The notes under the pieces are model-generated. The model saw only the letters and a program-made list of their open reading frames with translations. It was not told the origin of the DNA and made no database searches. A stretch of 17,719 nt of DNA from Hawksworthiomyces lignivorus (Eukaryota > Ascomycota > Sordariomycetes > Ophiostomatales > Ophiostomataceae), in NCBI GenBank assembly GCA_002917075.1, contig NTMA01000178.1, positions 1 through 17,719 of the forward strand. The letters run 5' to 3'. Positions 9,465 through 17,659 of this stretch are shown piece after piece; position 1 is the first letter of the stretch, and each line of letters begins with the position of its first letter. The position numbers and the translations under genes are program-made.

Positions 9465-12400
9465 CTCACGGGTTGCCAGTCCCTCGACCGCTTCATGGAT
9501 GGCGTGCAGCTTGCTTTCCATCCCTTCAATCTTCTCTTTCCAAGCTGCGTCCTTCTCATCAGCATGCTCTGCTGCATCCGGCTCAGTGGACTCAGCGGAC
9601 CCAGCAACAATTTCGCGGTCTGAAGACGTTTTTGTCTGGGCGGCATCGATGACATCCACTTTGGTCCGCAGCTGCAAAATGAGCATTTCGAGATTCTTAA
9701 TGTCGTCGTGCCGCAGCATGTCGGCGGGAACAATAGCATTGCTGTGGTCCAGAGTTGCCACGGCGTTGTTCTGGTCACGCAAGCTGTTAATTTCAGAGCG
9801 GACGTCGCCGATATTGGATTTCAGCGCGTCGAGAATCTCATCATTTGCCGTCAGATCAGTCGGTTTGTTGCAGAGCTTGTCGATGCTGTTGCGCAAGTCT
9901 CCGAGGCCTTCTTGAATGGCATCGAGAACCTCAGACGTGCTCGTGACATGACGGTTGCTAATCTCGCTTCGAAGAAGGCCGACGCCCTCTTGGAGAGCCT
10001 GAAGCACCTCTCTGTTGTTGCCACCCGCAGGAGCAGCTGCGGGAGTTGGAATGGCTGGAACCAAGGTCGAGTTGACTGCGTCGCGAAGAGACTCGATCTC
10101 TTCTTTGAGCATGTCTTTGGAGTCGTCGTTGGCCTTGGAGACTAAGTCCGAGATCTCGTCGCGGAACACGTCAAGCGTGCGAATCAGGCCCTCGGAAAAG
10201 TCTTGGTGAGTGACAGAAGCAGCAACCTTGTCGACGTACGACTCAAGATCGGCGCGAAGCTTTTCAAGGCCATCTCTGGTGGCGTCCAGGACTTGCTCAG
10301 TGTCCCGGCCGTTGGCAGCCACATTCTGCTTGGCCTCGTCGGACACAGCCTTGAATTCCTCACGCATGAACTGCATGATCTCGTGGAGGCGGGAAATGAT
10401 CTCGTCGTTTTCTGGTGGGGGATTCAGCGGGACGAGCTCCCGATCGGAGCGGGGAAAGTCGAAGCCGTTGAGGCCTTGCTTAACGGCGTCAACCATGTCT
10501 TCTTTCGTGATTTCGGCACCCATGGCAGATGGAGCCACGGGAAATTCAAACTCTTCCAGACACTCCCGGACTGCGCCCAGCACTTCCTCGCGCGACAGAG
10601 TTGCCGGCATCTGCGGTGGCACAAAGTGCTCCAGTCCTTCAACGACAGCCCGGAAGACCTCGTCTCGGGTGGCACCTGCTGGCCGCTCATCGCGCGGAGC
10701 GTATTGGCGGAGGCCCTCTTGTAAGCAGGCCAAAACTTCATCGCGCTCCAGGCCGATCTGCTGGATCTCGATCTCCGGCTTGTATTTCTCCCAGGCGTCT
10801 TGAACCGCCTGGATCACGTCTTCACGACTCAGCTCCGGCGCGTCGGGCTGATTTGCCTGCGAGTCCTTCAGCGCGGCGCGCATGGAGTTGTACACCTCTT
10901 GGTAGTCGACGGCGGGGACAGCCTGAGCGGCAGCCGCAGCAACGGCCGCTGAAGAAGCAGCCGACTGGCGCCGGTGCTCTCGCATAAGGTTGTTCATGTG
11001 CTGCTTCATTTCGGCCAGGCCCTCCTCGACGACCTTGGCCATCTCCGCCTGGGTGGCGGCATCCGGCTTGCCGTCGTCCTTGGCGCAAACTTCGTCTAGG
11101 CGGCGGCCAATTTCGCGGCCCATACCCAGAACCTCACCGCGGAGCTCGCGAACCAGGGCCTTCACTTCCGCAGTGAGACCGCCTCCCTGAGCAACGCTGT
11201 CCTTGACTGTCTTGATAATCTTAACGATATCGTCATTGATCACGTCTATGCCTCTGTTCGTAGGCACCGATGACCGCCGCTGCTCTCCGGAGCTGCTGTG
11301 TAGTAGGCGTTCTGCCCGCTGCGTCATAGGACCCCTGCTGTTGTACTCAATCTCCCGAGAAGAATGGGTCTCTTCGCCGAAGCTAAAGGTGCGTGACCGG
11401 GGTGGGCCGCCCATGCGACTTTCTAGGTCGCTCACTTCGCGGGACATTGGAACAACAGACTGCTCTTGTCGTTCTTTGACAAGCTGCACCAGTTCTTCCA
11501 GCTTGGCAGCCGATGCCATGCCGGCAAGTTTGTCGATGACTTCAGAGAGTCTGCTCAAGAGATGGTCCTGGCCTTCCTTGGTGCCCATGTCTCGAGCAAT
11601 CTTTTCGAGCAGGGCGATGGTGTTCGGCCCGTCTGCACCATACAGAGACGGCGTACTCAGAGACTCTCGGTCTAGAGACGCGGCGAAGCTGTTCGGGGAT
11701 GGAATTCGAGGGAGAGAAAAGGGGCGCACAGACTTGGAAAGGGGAGATGTTGTCTGCTGTCCATGGACATGGGGTTTGTTGTCGATCATGAAAGGGGCGC
11801 CGTAGGCGTCCCGAACCTTGTGTGACGCGGCTTCGCTCGCACTGTTGAGGAGCTCTCGGAGGCTCTTGCGAATGTCCTCGTCTCTCGCGTTGGTGGCTTC
11901 CTTGAGGCTCAGGAGGTCGGTAGCGTTGTCTCGGCTTCGCCGGCTGAGCAGCGACATTTCTTTTTGCAGGCTGGTTGCAATGCTTGTCAGACTAAGGATC
12001 TGCTTGGACAGGCCGTCAACGGACGACGGCTGTCGGACGAGCGTCATAGCCATGTTGTTTTCGTGCATGGTGTTGCTGCGGCTGCCACTGCCGCTGCTGC
12101 TATTTGCACCGCCTGCGATGCTGTTTGTGACATTGGAGAAAGGCACTGGTTCCGGCTCAGCCGCCGGCGGTGGTGGTGGCGCCGGTAGAGGGCCAGTCAC
12201 AGGTTCTCTCTGACTAGCTGTGCCTGATGTGGCCATGTTGTGCAGAGCCAGCATGGTGGCAGACTGAGGCGGCGTGTTTTCGCCGAGAATACTCTGGTGC
12301 GGCCGCCGGACAAGGGGCCGCACGATAGGGGTCAGGCTGGGGCCAGGGCCGGGATTGTTGACAAAGGGCTTGTCTTCCATTTTTTGCCTCTCGCTCGAGA

Positions 12401-13143
12401 CAAATGGATCGACACTTCTCAGCGGCGTAGACGGCCGATGGGCCTTTTCGGGGGACCGTGGCGTGGAGCTGTTCGAGTCGCGGTTGACACCGCTCTCCAG
12501 CATCAAGCCCAGGTCGCGCACCGTGGTGGGCTGAAGGGACTGCATGCGGCGGTGAGACTGCGAGCGCACGCTGGAGGTGGGGCTGGAGACGGTGGCGGAG
12601 AGCGAGACGCCGCGCGGCGTCCGCTCGGGAGACGGGTCGCCCATGCGTTTGGCGAGGGCGTTGGAGACGAGAGCGCTTTCGCGCGCCTTTTCGGTCAGCG
12701 CGGCATGGGCCGTCTGAATGGCGATGGAGGTTCCGGCTCTTGACGTTCCAACGCTTGGAGACTGCGGGTTCAGGGGCAGTGGTGGTGGTGCCCGCTCGGG
12801 ATCAGAGCTATCCCACCTGTTTCGTGTTTGCTTGGTTAGACGCCGGAAACTAGTCTTGGAAGAAGAGAAGGAGCAAAAAGAGCAAGAAGAAAGAACCCGC
12901 CACAGATAGAGGAGGGGGGAGGAGAGCCAAGGAAGAACTATTATGGCTCTGCGCTCTCATACCACTGCCGCGCAAGACGAGAAAAGAAAACAAGAATAGA
13001 GAAAAAGAAAAGAAGCAAAAGAAAGACGGGTCTCAAACGTACATGGGAATGAGAGATCGACCGTAGTCGGAAGACGACGAATGTTGATGTTTCAATGCCC
13101 GCTCGGCGTCCCATGGCGCGACGTCGCGCTCGATAGGAGGCAT
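5994..13143 (-). CDS. Giant repeat-rich coiled-coil protein (2307 aa, two exons)
   Basis: Join of exon 1 (13043-13143, 33 codons plus AT) and exon 2 (5994-12816, starting G TGG GAT), giving 2307 residues. Start context is AATATG with A at -3. The N-terminal ~400 residues are Ser/Pro-rich and disordered, with proline-directed S/T-P-x-K/R sites such as SPEK and TPLR. From about 400 to 2000 the protein is largely helical coiled coil, with five internal repeat families at about 696-824, 967-1046, 1178-1327, 1608-1806 and 1863-1974 and a Pro-Ala linker at about 1153-1162. A basic Lys/Arg/Ser linker (about 2015-2150, containing KRSQSVR and RKNSWGG) precedes an acidic tail rich in Asp/Glu (about 2157-2290). 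I saw no Walker A, kinase, membrane or signal sequence. Similar proteins in filamentous ascomycetes are, as I recall, auto-named chromosome-segregation-ATPase-like, but the missing P-loop argues against an ATPase. A cytoskeletal, septal or scaffold role is a guess. Identity is unknown; the gene itself is well supported. Confidence 0.9.
6996..7331 (-). repeat. Eight tandem 42-bp / 14-residue repeats in coiled-coil gene
   Basis: Exactly 336 bp, or 8 x 42, encoding the consensus [LF]R[DN]EE[KR]xVKES[IV]xx. Copies include LREEEQRLKESVMS, LRDEEKRVKEGITG, FRNEEKEVKESIMS, FRDEEKEVKESIAG, FRDEEKSVRESVVG and LHDEERRVRESIMG; a degenerate LRTEQEG follows. Fourteen residues is two heptads, so gain or loss of a unit keeps the coiled-coil register. 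Central copies are the most alike, which fits recent unequal exchange. Confidence 0.95.
7501..8096 (-). repeat. Seven ~20-residue KLDxLVDHT...ALxKLE repeats
   Basis: Protein residues about 1608-1806. Units such as KLDKLVGQTDQAANAYTKLE, KMDALVDHTLAVDQALTKLD, KIDRLIDHAQTANQAFARLE and QLDEIVDHTRAADKALSQLD share a pattern. They are joined by variable LEKLEKLEKL-type linkers, the longest at about 7585-7640. The linkers look like short-unit slippage (the ctcgagctt word recurs in the DNA). Confidence 0.85.
8937..9385 (-). repeat. Five ~30-residue [TS][RK]xDVxAIExLVxxxK repeats
   Basis: Protein residues about 1178-1327. Successive units begin SREDVEAIETIL, RKDHIDAIEALV, REDISMIESLV, TKADVDAIALACL and TKDDLLSLAAIV, spaced about 29-36 residues. 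Each continues with a helix of the type xxTKxxLDxL. The copies are diverged, so this is an old amplification. Confidence 0.8.
9433..9462. repeat. (GCAGGA)5 hexanucleotide repeat, Pro-Ala linker
   Basis: Five perfect GCAGGA units on the + strand encode alternating Pro-Ala (PAPAPAPAPA) on the coding minus strand. The stretch is a rigid or extended linker just before the 30-residue repeat block. Confidence 0.9.
9782..10019 (-). repeat. Three ~28-residue EVLxAxQEGxGxLRxEI repeats
   Basis: Protein residues about 967-1046. Units are NREVLQALQEGVGLLRSEI, TSEVLDAIQEGLGDLRNSI and NDEILDALKSNIGDVRSEI. They resemble the block at 10448-10832 (EVL...EGL core) but end in LRxEI instead of an aromatic-Pro ending, so the two blocks may share an origin. 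Confidence 0.8.
10448..10832 (-). repeat. Five ~25-30-residue [ST]REEVxxAVxEGLxxF repeats
   Basis: Protein residues about 696-824. Units start LSREDVIQAVQDAW, LERDEVLACLQEGL, ATRDEVFRAVVEGL, LSREEVLGAVRECL and ITKEDMVDAVKQGL. Each ends in an aromatic residue and a Pro-containing turn (KYKP, QYAP, HFVP, EFEFP, GFDFP). The pattern suggests short helices separated by turns, not one continuous coil. Confidence 0.85.
12817..13042 (-). other. 226-nt intron of coiled-coil gene
   Basis: Donor GTACGT (13037-13042) and acceptor ACAG (12817-12820), with a CTAAC branch point (12835-12839) about 18 nt before the acceptor. Joining AT|G restores an open frame through PMWDSSDPERAPPPLPL into the long exon. 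It is longer than the 66-137 nt introns of GGC1. Confidence 0.88.
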
Positions 13144-13535
13144 ATTGAGAAGACGGGGAGAAGAGAGGCGAGGCTCTCTGGAATGAGGGTATGAAGAGAA
13201 AGGAAGTGTTTGGAATGGAAATGTCGAGACTACGACGTAGCTCCTCGCCTTTAGCAGAAGCTTGTGATGTTTAGGTTTGCGATCAGCGCCTGGCCCGCGG
13301 CCAGCTTTTCAAAGGTGAACGTCTAGCTTCGGAATTTTGAAGCTCAGAGAAGAAGAACAACAACAAAGAAAAAGAAAGACGAGGCACAACGCAGAAGCAA
13401 AAGCATGAAAAGAAAGCGGAATTGGAAGAGTGTGGTTGAAAAAGTGAAGCTAAAGTGCCTTTGTCTGCTTCTCGCAGCGGAAGGGGATCTATCTCGAGAA
13501 CTATAAGACCCTTGTATTATTATTATTTACATTAT
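13144..13535 (-). promoter_or_regulatory. Upstream region and CT-rich leader of coiled-coil gene
   Basis: The minus strand is CT-rich from 13144 to about 13230 and again around 13340-13440, the usual look of a fungal leader and core promoter. No ATG-initiated competing frame of note lies immediately upstream of the chosen start. Confidence 0.45.
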
Positions 13536-14348
13536 CTATAGATACAACAAGAAGGAGCGAGCTGGGCTTGTTTCGTCACTTGGGCAAGACCGTGGGCGGC
13601 AAGAACGTGCGGGCGCCGTACTTTCCGCTAGTGATGAGTGGTTACTTTTCGAACAAAACAGGTAAGAAGTGGGTGCAGGGGTAAACAAACGGGCACCGGG
13701 CAACCACGACCTACACACGTCAAATGAGTGGGGCAGCTCTCTGTTCAGTAAGAAAAGCAACAACACACACAGAAAGCGCTTTGACGCACATCCATTGATT
13801 AAAGACATACGACTACTCCGTGCGGACATGTACAGTATGTACACACATATGTATCTTACATGAGGGCATATGCGATATACAGGAAGAGATCGATCTCCCG
13901 TTTCTATTTAATTTTTCGTTTAAATAAAACTGTCTGTGTTTAATAGAATATGTAATAATACTTAAGATCTGCAGTTGCATCTCGTCCGAGATAAGGAATT
14001 AGCAGATGTGGCGTAATACGTGCTTGGCCATCAGTCACAAACAGCTCGCTGTTCTCTGGTCCTGTCTTTCTTTCTCTTACTTTGCTTTTTCTCTGGATGC
14101 TGGGAAGCATTGTTATTATTCTTTCAAGGGAGATTGTTCTAATTTATAAAACAAGATATAAAAAATTAAACAATGTAAGTACGATAAAAAGGTATGGGCA
14201 AAACGAAAGCCCGCATGCCAAGATTTGCTGTAATACACAAACGCCATCCATCCCGTCAGTGAGCCCCCAACTTCCTTTGCAACCCGTGATCTTCGTTTCT
14301 AGTCATCACCTCTTTTTGTTTTCGTTTCTGCGCTCCTGCCCCTCCAAC
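13536..14348. other. Intergenic region downstream of GGC1
   Basis: About 800 bp between the GGC1 stop and the coiled-coil gene promoter. Positions 13860-14200 are AT-rich and presumably carry the GGC1 polyadenylation region. Positions 13545-13660 form a GC-richer island bounded by splice-like words (see findings). A minus-strand 102-codon frame at 13536-13844 has no recognisable content. No gene is called. Confidence 0.5.
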
Positions 14349-15708
14349 TTACCGCTTGAGGGCAGTGTCGAAGGCGGGGATCAGGGTTTGTGCCAGCCAG
14401 AAGGAGAAGACGAGCTTGGGACCGGTCATGAGGAGCTGTGAAAAGAAAAAGGCGTCAGCAGGTCACGTCGAATAAAAAGCAGACGGTGCGTTCGGGCTTA
14501 CCTTGGGCACCAAGCCCTTGAAGAAGCTGGAGAGGCCTTCGTTGCGGGCCATGTTGGACAGGATGCGGAAGCCGCTCTCGGGGTTGTCAAAGTTGCGGTT
14601 CTGGATGCGGGTCTTAATGACGTCGAGCGGGGCCGACACGACCAGGGATGCCGAGGCGCCGGCGATGGAGGCGACAAAGTTCTGGAACCAGCTGGCCTTG
14701 TTGTAGTCCTCGAGCTTGAACAGGAACTCCTTGGCGAATGCAGAGCCGCCGAAGAGCTGGGAGGGAGAGAAGAGACATGTCAGCACGGGGAGCGCCCTAA
14801 GCAGTGAGACAAAAGAGAGAGAGGGGGGGGGGGGGGGGGGGGGCATACAGCAAACGAGCCCGGCGCGTTGCGGGCGGCGGTCCAGCCCCAGCCGCGGTAC
14901 AGGCCGAAGCCCTCGTCGCGCACGATGCGCAGGACACCGCGGCCGCGGAAGGCCTCGGGGTTGGTCTGGCGCTTGATCTTGAGCACGTCGAGCGGCAGCA
15001 GGACGATCTCGCCGATGCCGATCAGGCTGCCGGCGGTCGAGTGCATGATGGCCTTGCCGGTCTTGGCGCCGAAGGCGCTCTCAAAGTTCTTGCCATAGTG
15101 CGTGGCAAGGTAGTCGCGCACCACAGGCTGGCCGCCGTACTTGTAGATGCGCTGCAGAACCTTGTAGCCGGCGGCGTAGCCGAGACCGGGGAAGAGCGAG
15201 ACGAACTTGCGCGCGAACGGGGCGGACGCCTTGTCCTTGAAGATGACCGAGTTCAGCTGCGACAGGTTGGCGACCTAGAGAGAGAAGCAGATTTGCGGTT
15301 AGCTCGGGCGAGAGGAAAGGCGGGCGTCCGGAGAGTAGAATGCGTGTCCAAGTGGTGGGTGTGTGTGTGTGTGTGTGTGTATGTGTTCGTAGGAGGGCCG
15401 CTGTACTGTACCCTTGACTCGTTGCTCATCAACCGCTTAGCAATGGTGTCGACCTGTCGGCGAAGAGGTTAGCAAAAGCTGCACGTCGGCCGCGCTCGTC
15501 CCCTCTTGTAGTCTTTCCGTGGACCGCTCATACCGGGTGGAAAACAGCCAGTTCCGCAATACCAGCAGAGCCTGTTCAGCGCCACACTGTCAGTAACAAT
15601 TCTACTTCGTCTTCGCCAATTCTGGTTGTGCCGGGCTTGTCGCGTACCAGAACCCAGCAGGCGAGCCAGGTTGGACTCCTTTTCGCGGCCAGTCGAGGGA
15701 GGAGACAT
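14349..15708 (-). CDS. GGC1: Mitochondrial GTP/GDP carrier (six exons)
   Basis: Mitochondrial carrier family (SLC25) protein of 302 residues, matching yeast Ggc1/Yhm1 (about 300), which exchanges GTP for GDP across the inner membrane and affects mitochondrial iron balance. Exons on the minus strand are 15648-15708, 15534-15571, 15412-15453, 14849-15274, 14502-14756 and 14349-14435; all junctions are GT-AG and the frame closes. The three carrier signatures are PVDTIAKR (33-40), PLDVLKIK (141-148) and PLDVIKTR (232-239), one per ~100-residue repeat. Strongly conserved segments include LFPGLGYAA, TGKAIMHSTAGSLIGIGE, YRGWGWTAARNAPGSFALF and KTRIQNRNFDNPESG. The start CACAATG fits the fungal consensus. 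The first signature is split from its Pro by an intron. It lies downstream of YSH1 on the same strand. The stop TAA sits inside GTAAGT, a perfect donor. Confidence 0.97.
14823..14843. repeat. G21 run next to a GGC1 5' splice site
   Basis: Twenty-one G on the + strand, read as C21 on the sense strand directly after the GTATG donor of intron 4 (14757-14848). It makes up nearly a quarter of that intron. Confidence 0.95.
15359..15380. repeat. (GT)11 microsatellite in GGC1 intron 3
   Basis: Eleven GT units on the + strand (AC on the sense strand) inside the 137-nt intron 15275-15411, continuing imperfectly as ATGTGTTCGT. A likely length-polymorphic marker. Confidence 0.95.
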
Positions 15709-16100
15709 TGTGATGCGGGCTGCGGAATGCAGGAGGCGTGACTTGGGGGGGGCTTAGGACGAGGGAAGAGCGAGAGCGAGTAACTAGGGGCGCAAAAGGG
15801 AAATCGACTCGGAAAAGATTGCGATTTCTATAGGAGAAGATTGACAAGAGAGAGAATCCCAATTATGTCCGACCAAGTCCGGGTTTCCTCAAAATAACGC
15901 TCTTGCTGAATGATTCACCTCGAACGAAATTCGCAAGAAAAAAAATTTCCCCAGACACTGAAAAAAAATTAGCGCTATCGGACCATTGCGGTTTGTTCCT
16001 GGGCCTGGGTCCAGTCCCCTGTTCCGCGCCCCTCTTTGCACCATTTTCTATTTTTTTAATAAAGTGATGTCTTATCGAGGGGGAAAGCTTCATCTTATCG
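15709..16100 (-). promoter_or_regulatory. Upstream region of GGC1
   Basis: CT-rich on the sense strand close to the start (15709-15850), then mixed composition. Presumed promoter and 5' UTR of GGC1. No reliable TATA box or known factor site was identified. Confidence 0.45.
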
Positions 16101-16105
16101 ACCAA

Positions 16106-16190
16106 AGTACTCCTGGGCCTGCGAGGCCCGGTAGGCTAGGGCATTGCACTAGTATTAGTGCTCGTACGAGAGAGTACTCCGTAGGTTAGC
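16106..16190. repeat. Cluster of small palindromes between direct repeats
   Basis: Direct repeats AGTACTCC at 16106-16113 and 16173-16180, each followed by GTAGGYTAG (16131-16139 and 16182-16190). Between them lie hairpin GGGCCT-GCG-AGGCCC (16115-16129), hairpin GCACTA-GTAT-TAGTGC (16146-16161) and the perfect palindrome CTCGTACGAG (16161-16170). Function unknown. Confidence 0.75.
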
Positions 16191-17171
16191 AAAAAAAAAA
16201 CTATCTTGAAGCTATGATTCGCCAGTAAGCTAACACTCCAAAACCGCTCTCTCATAGGCCAATCTGCTGTGTCGACCACAAGCTCCCAGCATCGCCGAAG
16301 TCCTCAAACGACGTTGACTGTTTTGCCAGTCTGTGACTCGACAAGATTCGCAATAACGTCGCTTTTGCTTTTTATACCATCTCTCTTACATACCAATAAC
16401 ACATTGCACTTCCTAGATATTTAAACTGTACCCTTGATCCGTAGGACTGATGCATAATGTTGGGCTTTGGAGAGCTATCGGACAAATGGTTGCAGGGTTG
16501 AAGTCCAAGCAGGCTTAGAGTCCTGAACAGCAAGCGAGATAGGGGGATCATTTGTTTTGTATTATTTTTGTTTTGGACATATTAAAAAGGCTTTTCTTCT
16601 TTTTTATTCATTTTCTTTTTGCTTTCCTGTGTGTGGTTCTGCTTTTTTTGTTTTTTTTTTGTTTTTTTTTGATTCGATATGTTTTTTAACTTTTAATTCA
16701 ATATTTTACTAAATCATTGAGAGATCTCTTTGGCCTTCCATTTTTTTTCTCATATGTATTAAAAGACCATTTGATTGATTGATTTCTCTTTCCCTCTTTT
16801 TTGTTTTTATTTAATGCTTTTGTTCTGTTCTGATCAATATTAGATCAATGTTGTTGTATTTATTTTGTTGTCTTCAATTTTTTTGTTGGTTTGTATTTCC
16901 CTTTTTTTTTTCTTTTTTCTTTCGTACCATCAAGATAAACAACTGACGAAAGCATATAGAAGGCCTTAATTTATAAACGAAAAGCACCTTGTTGGTTTCC
17001 TAATTGATATTGTTCTTCCTATAGAAGCCATGTTTAATCATCTCGATGGATCTTACAACTGGACAAATACACTGTCGTAAAAGAAAAGAAAAGAGCCATA
17101 TCCCAGCCACTGAACGCCATTTTTTTTTTACGAAGACCGGCAGCGCCGCTTTGGCCTCGCCCTTCTCTTTT
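16191..17171. other. AT-rich intergenic region with long T-rich tract
   Basis: Begins with A10 (16191-16200). From about 16550 to 16925 the + strand is dominated by T with scattered G (TTTTG, GTTTTTTTTT words), with few A or C. It then returns to mixed sequence and holds the YSH1 3' end (17100-17171). No ORF of note. Confidence 0.7.
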
Positions 17172-17659
17172 TTACCGCCACAGCGGCGCCGTCACCTCCA
17201 CGGCGCGCTCCACCACGGCGCGCACGCGGTCGGCGAAGACGCGGCTCGAGCACTCGACGTCCAGGTCGTCCAGCCAGACCTTGGCCTCCATCTTGTCGAC
17301 CTTGACCAGCACGCCCGGCACGGGGATGCCGGCCGCGTGCAGCCGCTCCAGCTCGCGACGGATGCGCGCCCGCTTCTTGCGCTCCTCCTTGTCGCCGTCG
17401 CCATCCTCGTCTTCTTCTTTGGCCTCGCGGGACTCTTCCTCCGCCTCCCGCTTTGCCGCCGCCTCGTCCTCTGCCTCGTCCTCCCCTTCCGGCGGCAGCC
17501 GCGGCTCGGCAATGGGCGACACGTTGTCGGCGCCGAACTGGGCCTCCAGGAACATGCACAGGCGGCTGAACTGCTCCTCGGGCGTAATGTGCGCGTGCAG
17601 GTTGCGCACGGGCAGGTCGTGGTGGTGATGCGAGTGGGCGTGGCCGTTTTTGCCAGATT
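17172..17659 (-). CDS. YSH1: Pre-mRNA 3'-end endonuclease YSH1/CPSF73, C-terminal exon (partial)
   Basis: The last exon encodes 161 residues plus two bases of a split codon; the gene runs off the right edge. It matches the C-terminal domain of the CPSF73/Ysh1 family, the zinc-dependent nuclease of the cleavage and polyadenylation factor that cuts pre-mRNA before poly(A) addition in the nucleus. Supporting segments are TPEEQFSRLCMFLEAQFG, LHAAGIPVPGVLVKVDKMEA, KVWLDDLDVECSS and DRVRAVVERAVEVTAPLW at the end. A His-rich stretch (HAHSHHHH) opens the exon, and a long Glu/Asp/Lys-rich insert (from about PEGEDEAEDE to DKEERKK) separates the two conserved halves. The metallo-beta-lactamase and beta-CASP domains are outside the window, so catalytic residues cannot be checked. 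The exon start uses acceptor CTGCAG. A different CPSF-family member is less likely. Confidence 0.85.

Noticed and set aside
8287..9915. Further Ser-rich + strand open frames (248 and 278 codons) antisense to the coiled-coil gene
   Set aside because: Ser/Thr/Arg-rich composition is the complement of the coiled-coil codons; no motif.
5994..12644. SMC-type chromosome segregation ATPase identity for the giant protein
   Set aside because: No Walker A or ABC signature was seen, and there is no globular head at either end.
12240..12743. 167-codon + strand frame opposite the N-terminal part of the coiled-coil gene
   Set aside because: Low-complexity Arg/Gly shadow with no start context or splice support.
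13536..13844. 102-codon minus-strand frame between GGC1 and the coiled-coil gene
   Set aside because: Ser/Leu/Arg-rich with no recognisable domain. Not called as a gene, though the island itself is flagged as a finding.
16106..16190. Bacterial-type rho-independent terminator
   Set aside because: The surroundings are clearly fungal nuclear DNA; hairpins are short and not followed by a T run on the matching strand.
16550..16925. Repeat-induced point mutation relic
   Set aside because: Bias is T-only on one strand and no transposon-like ORF remnant is visible; such mutation would deplete both C and G to T and A.
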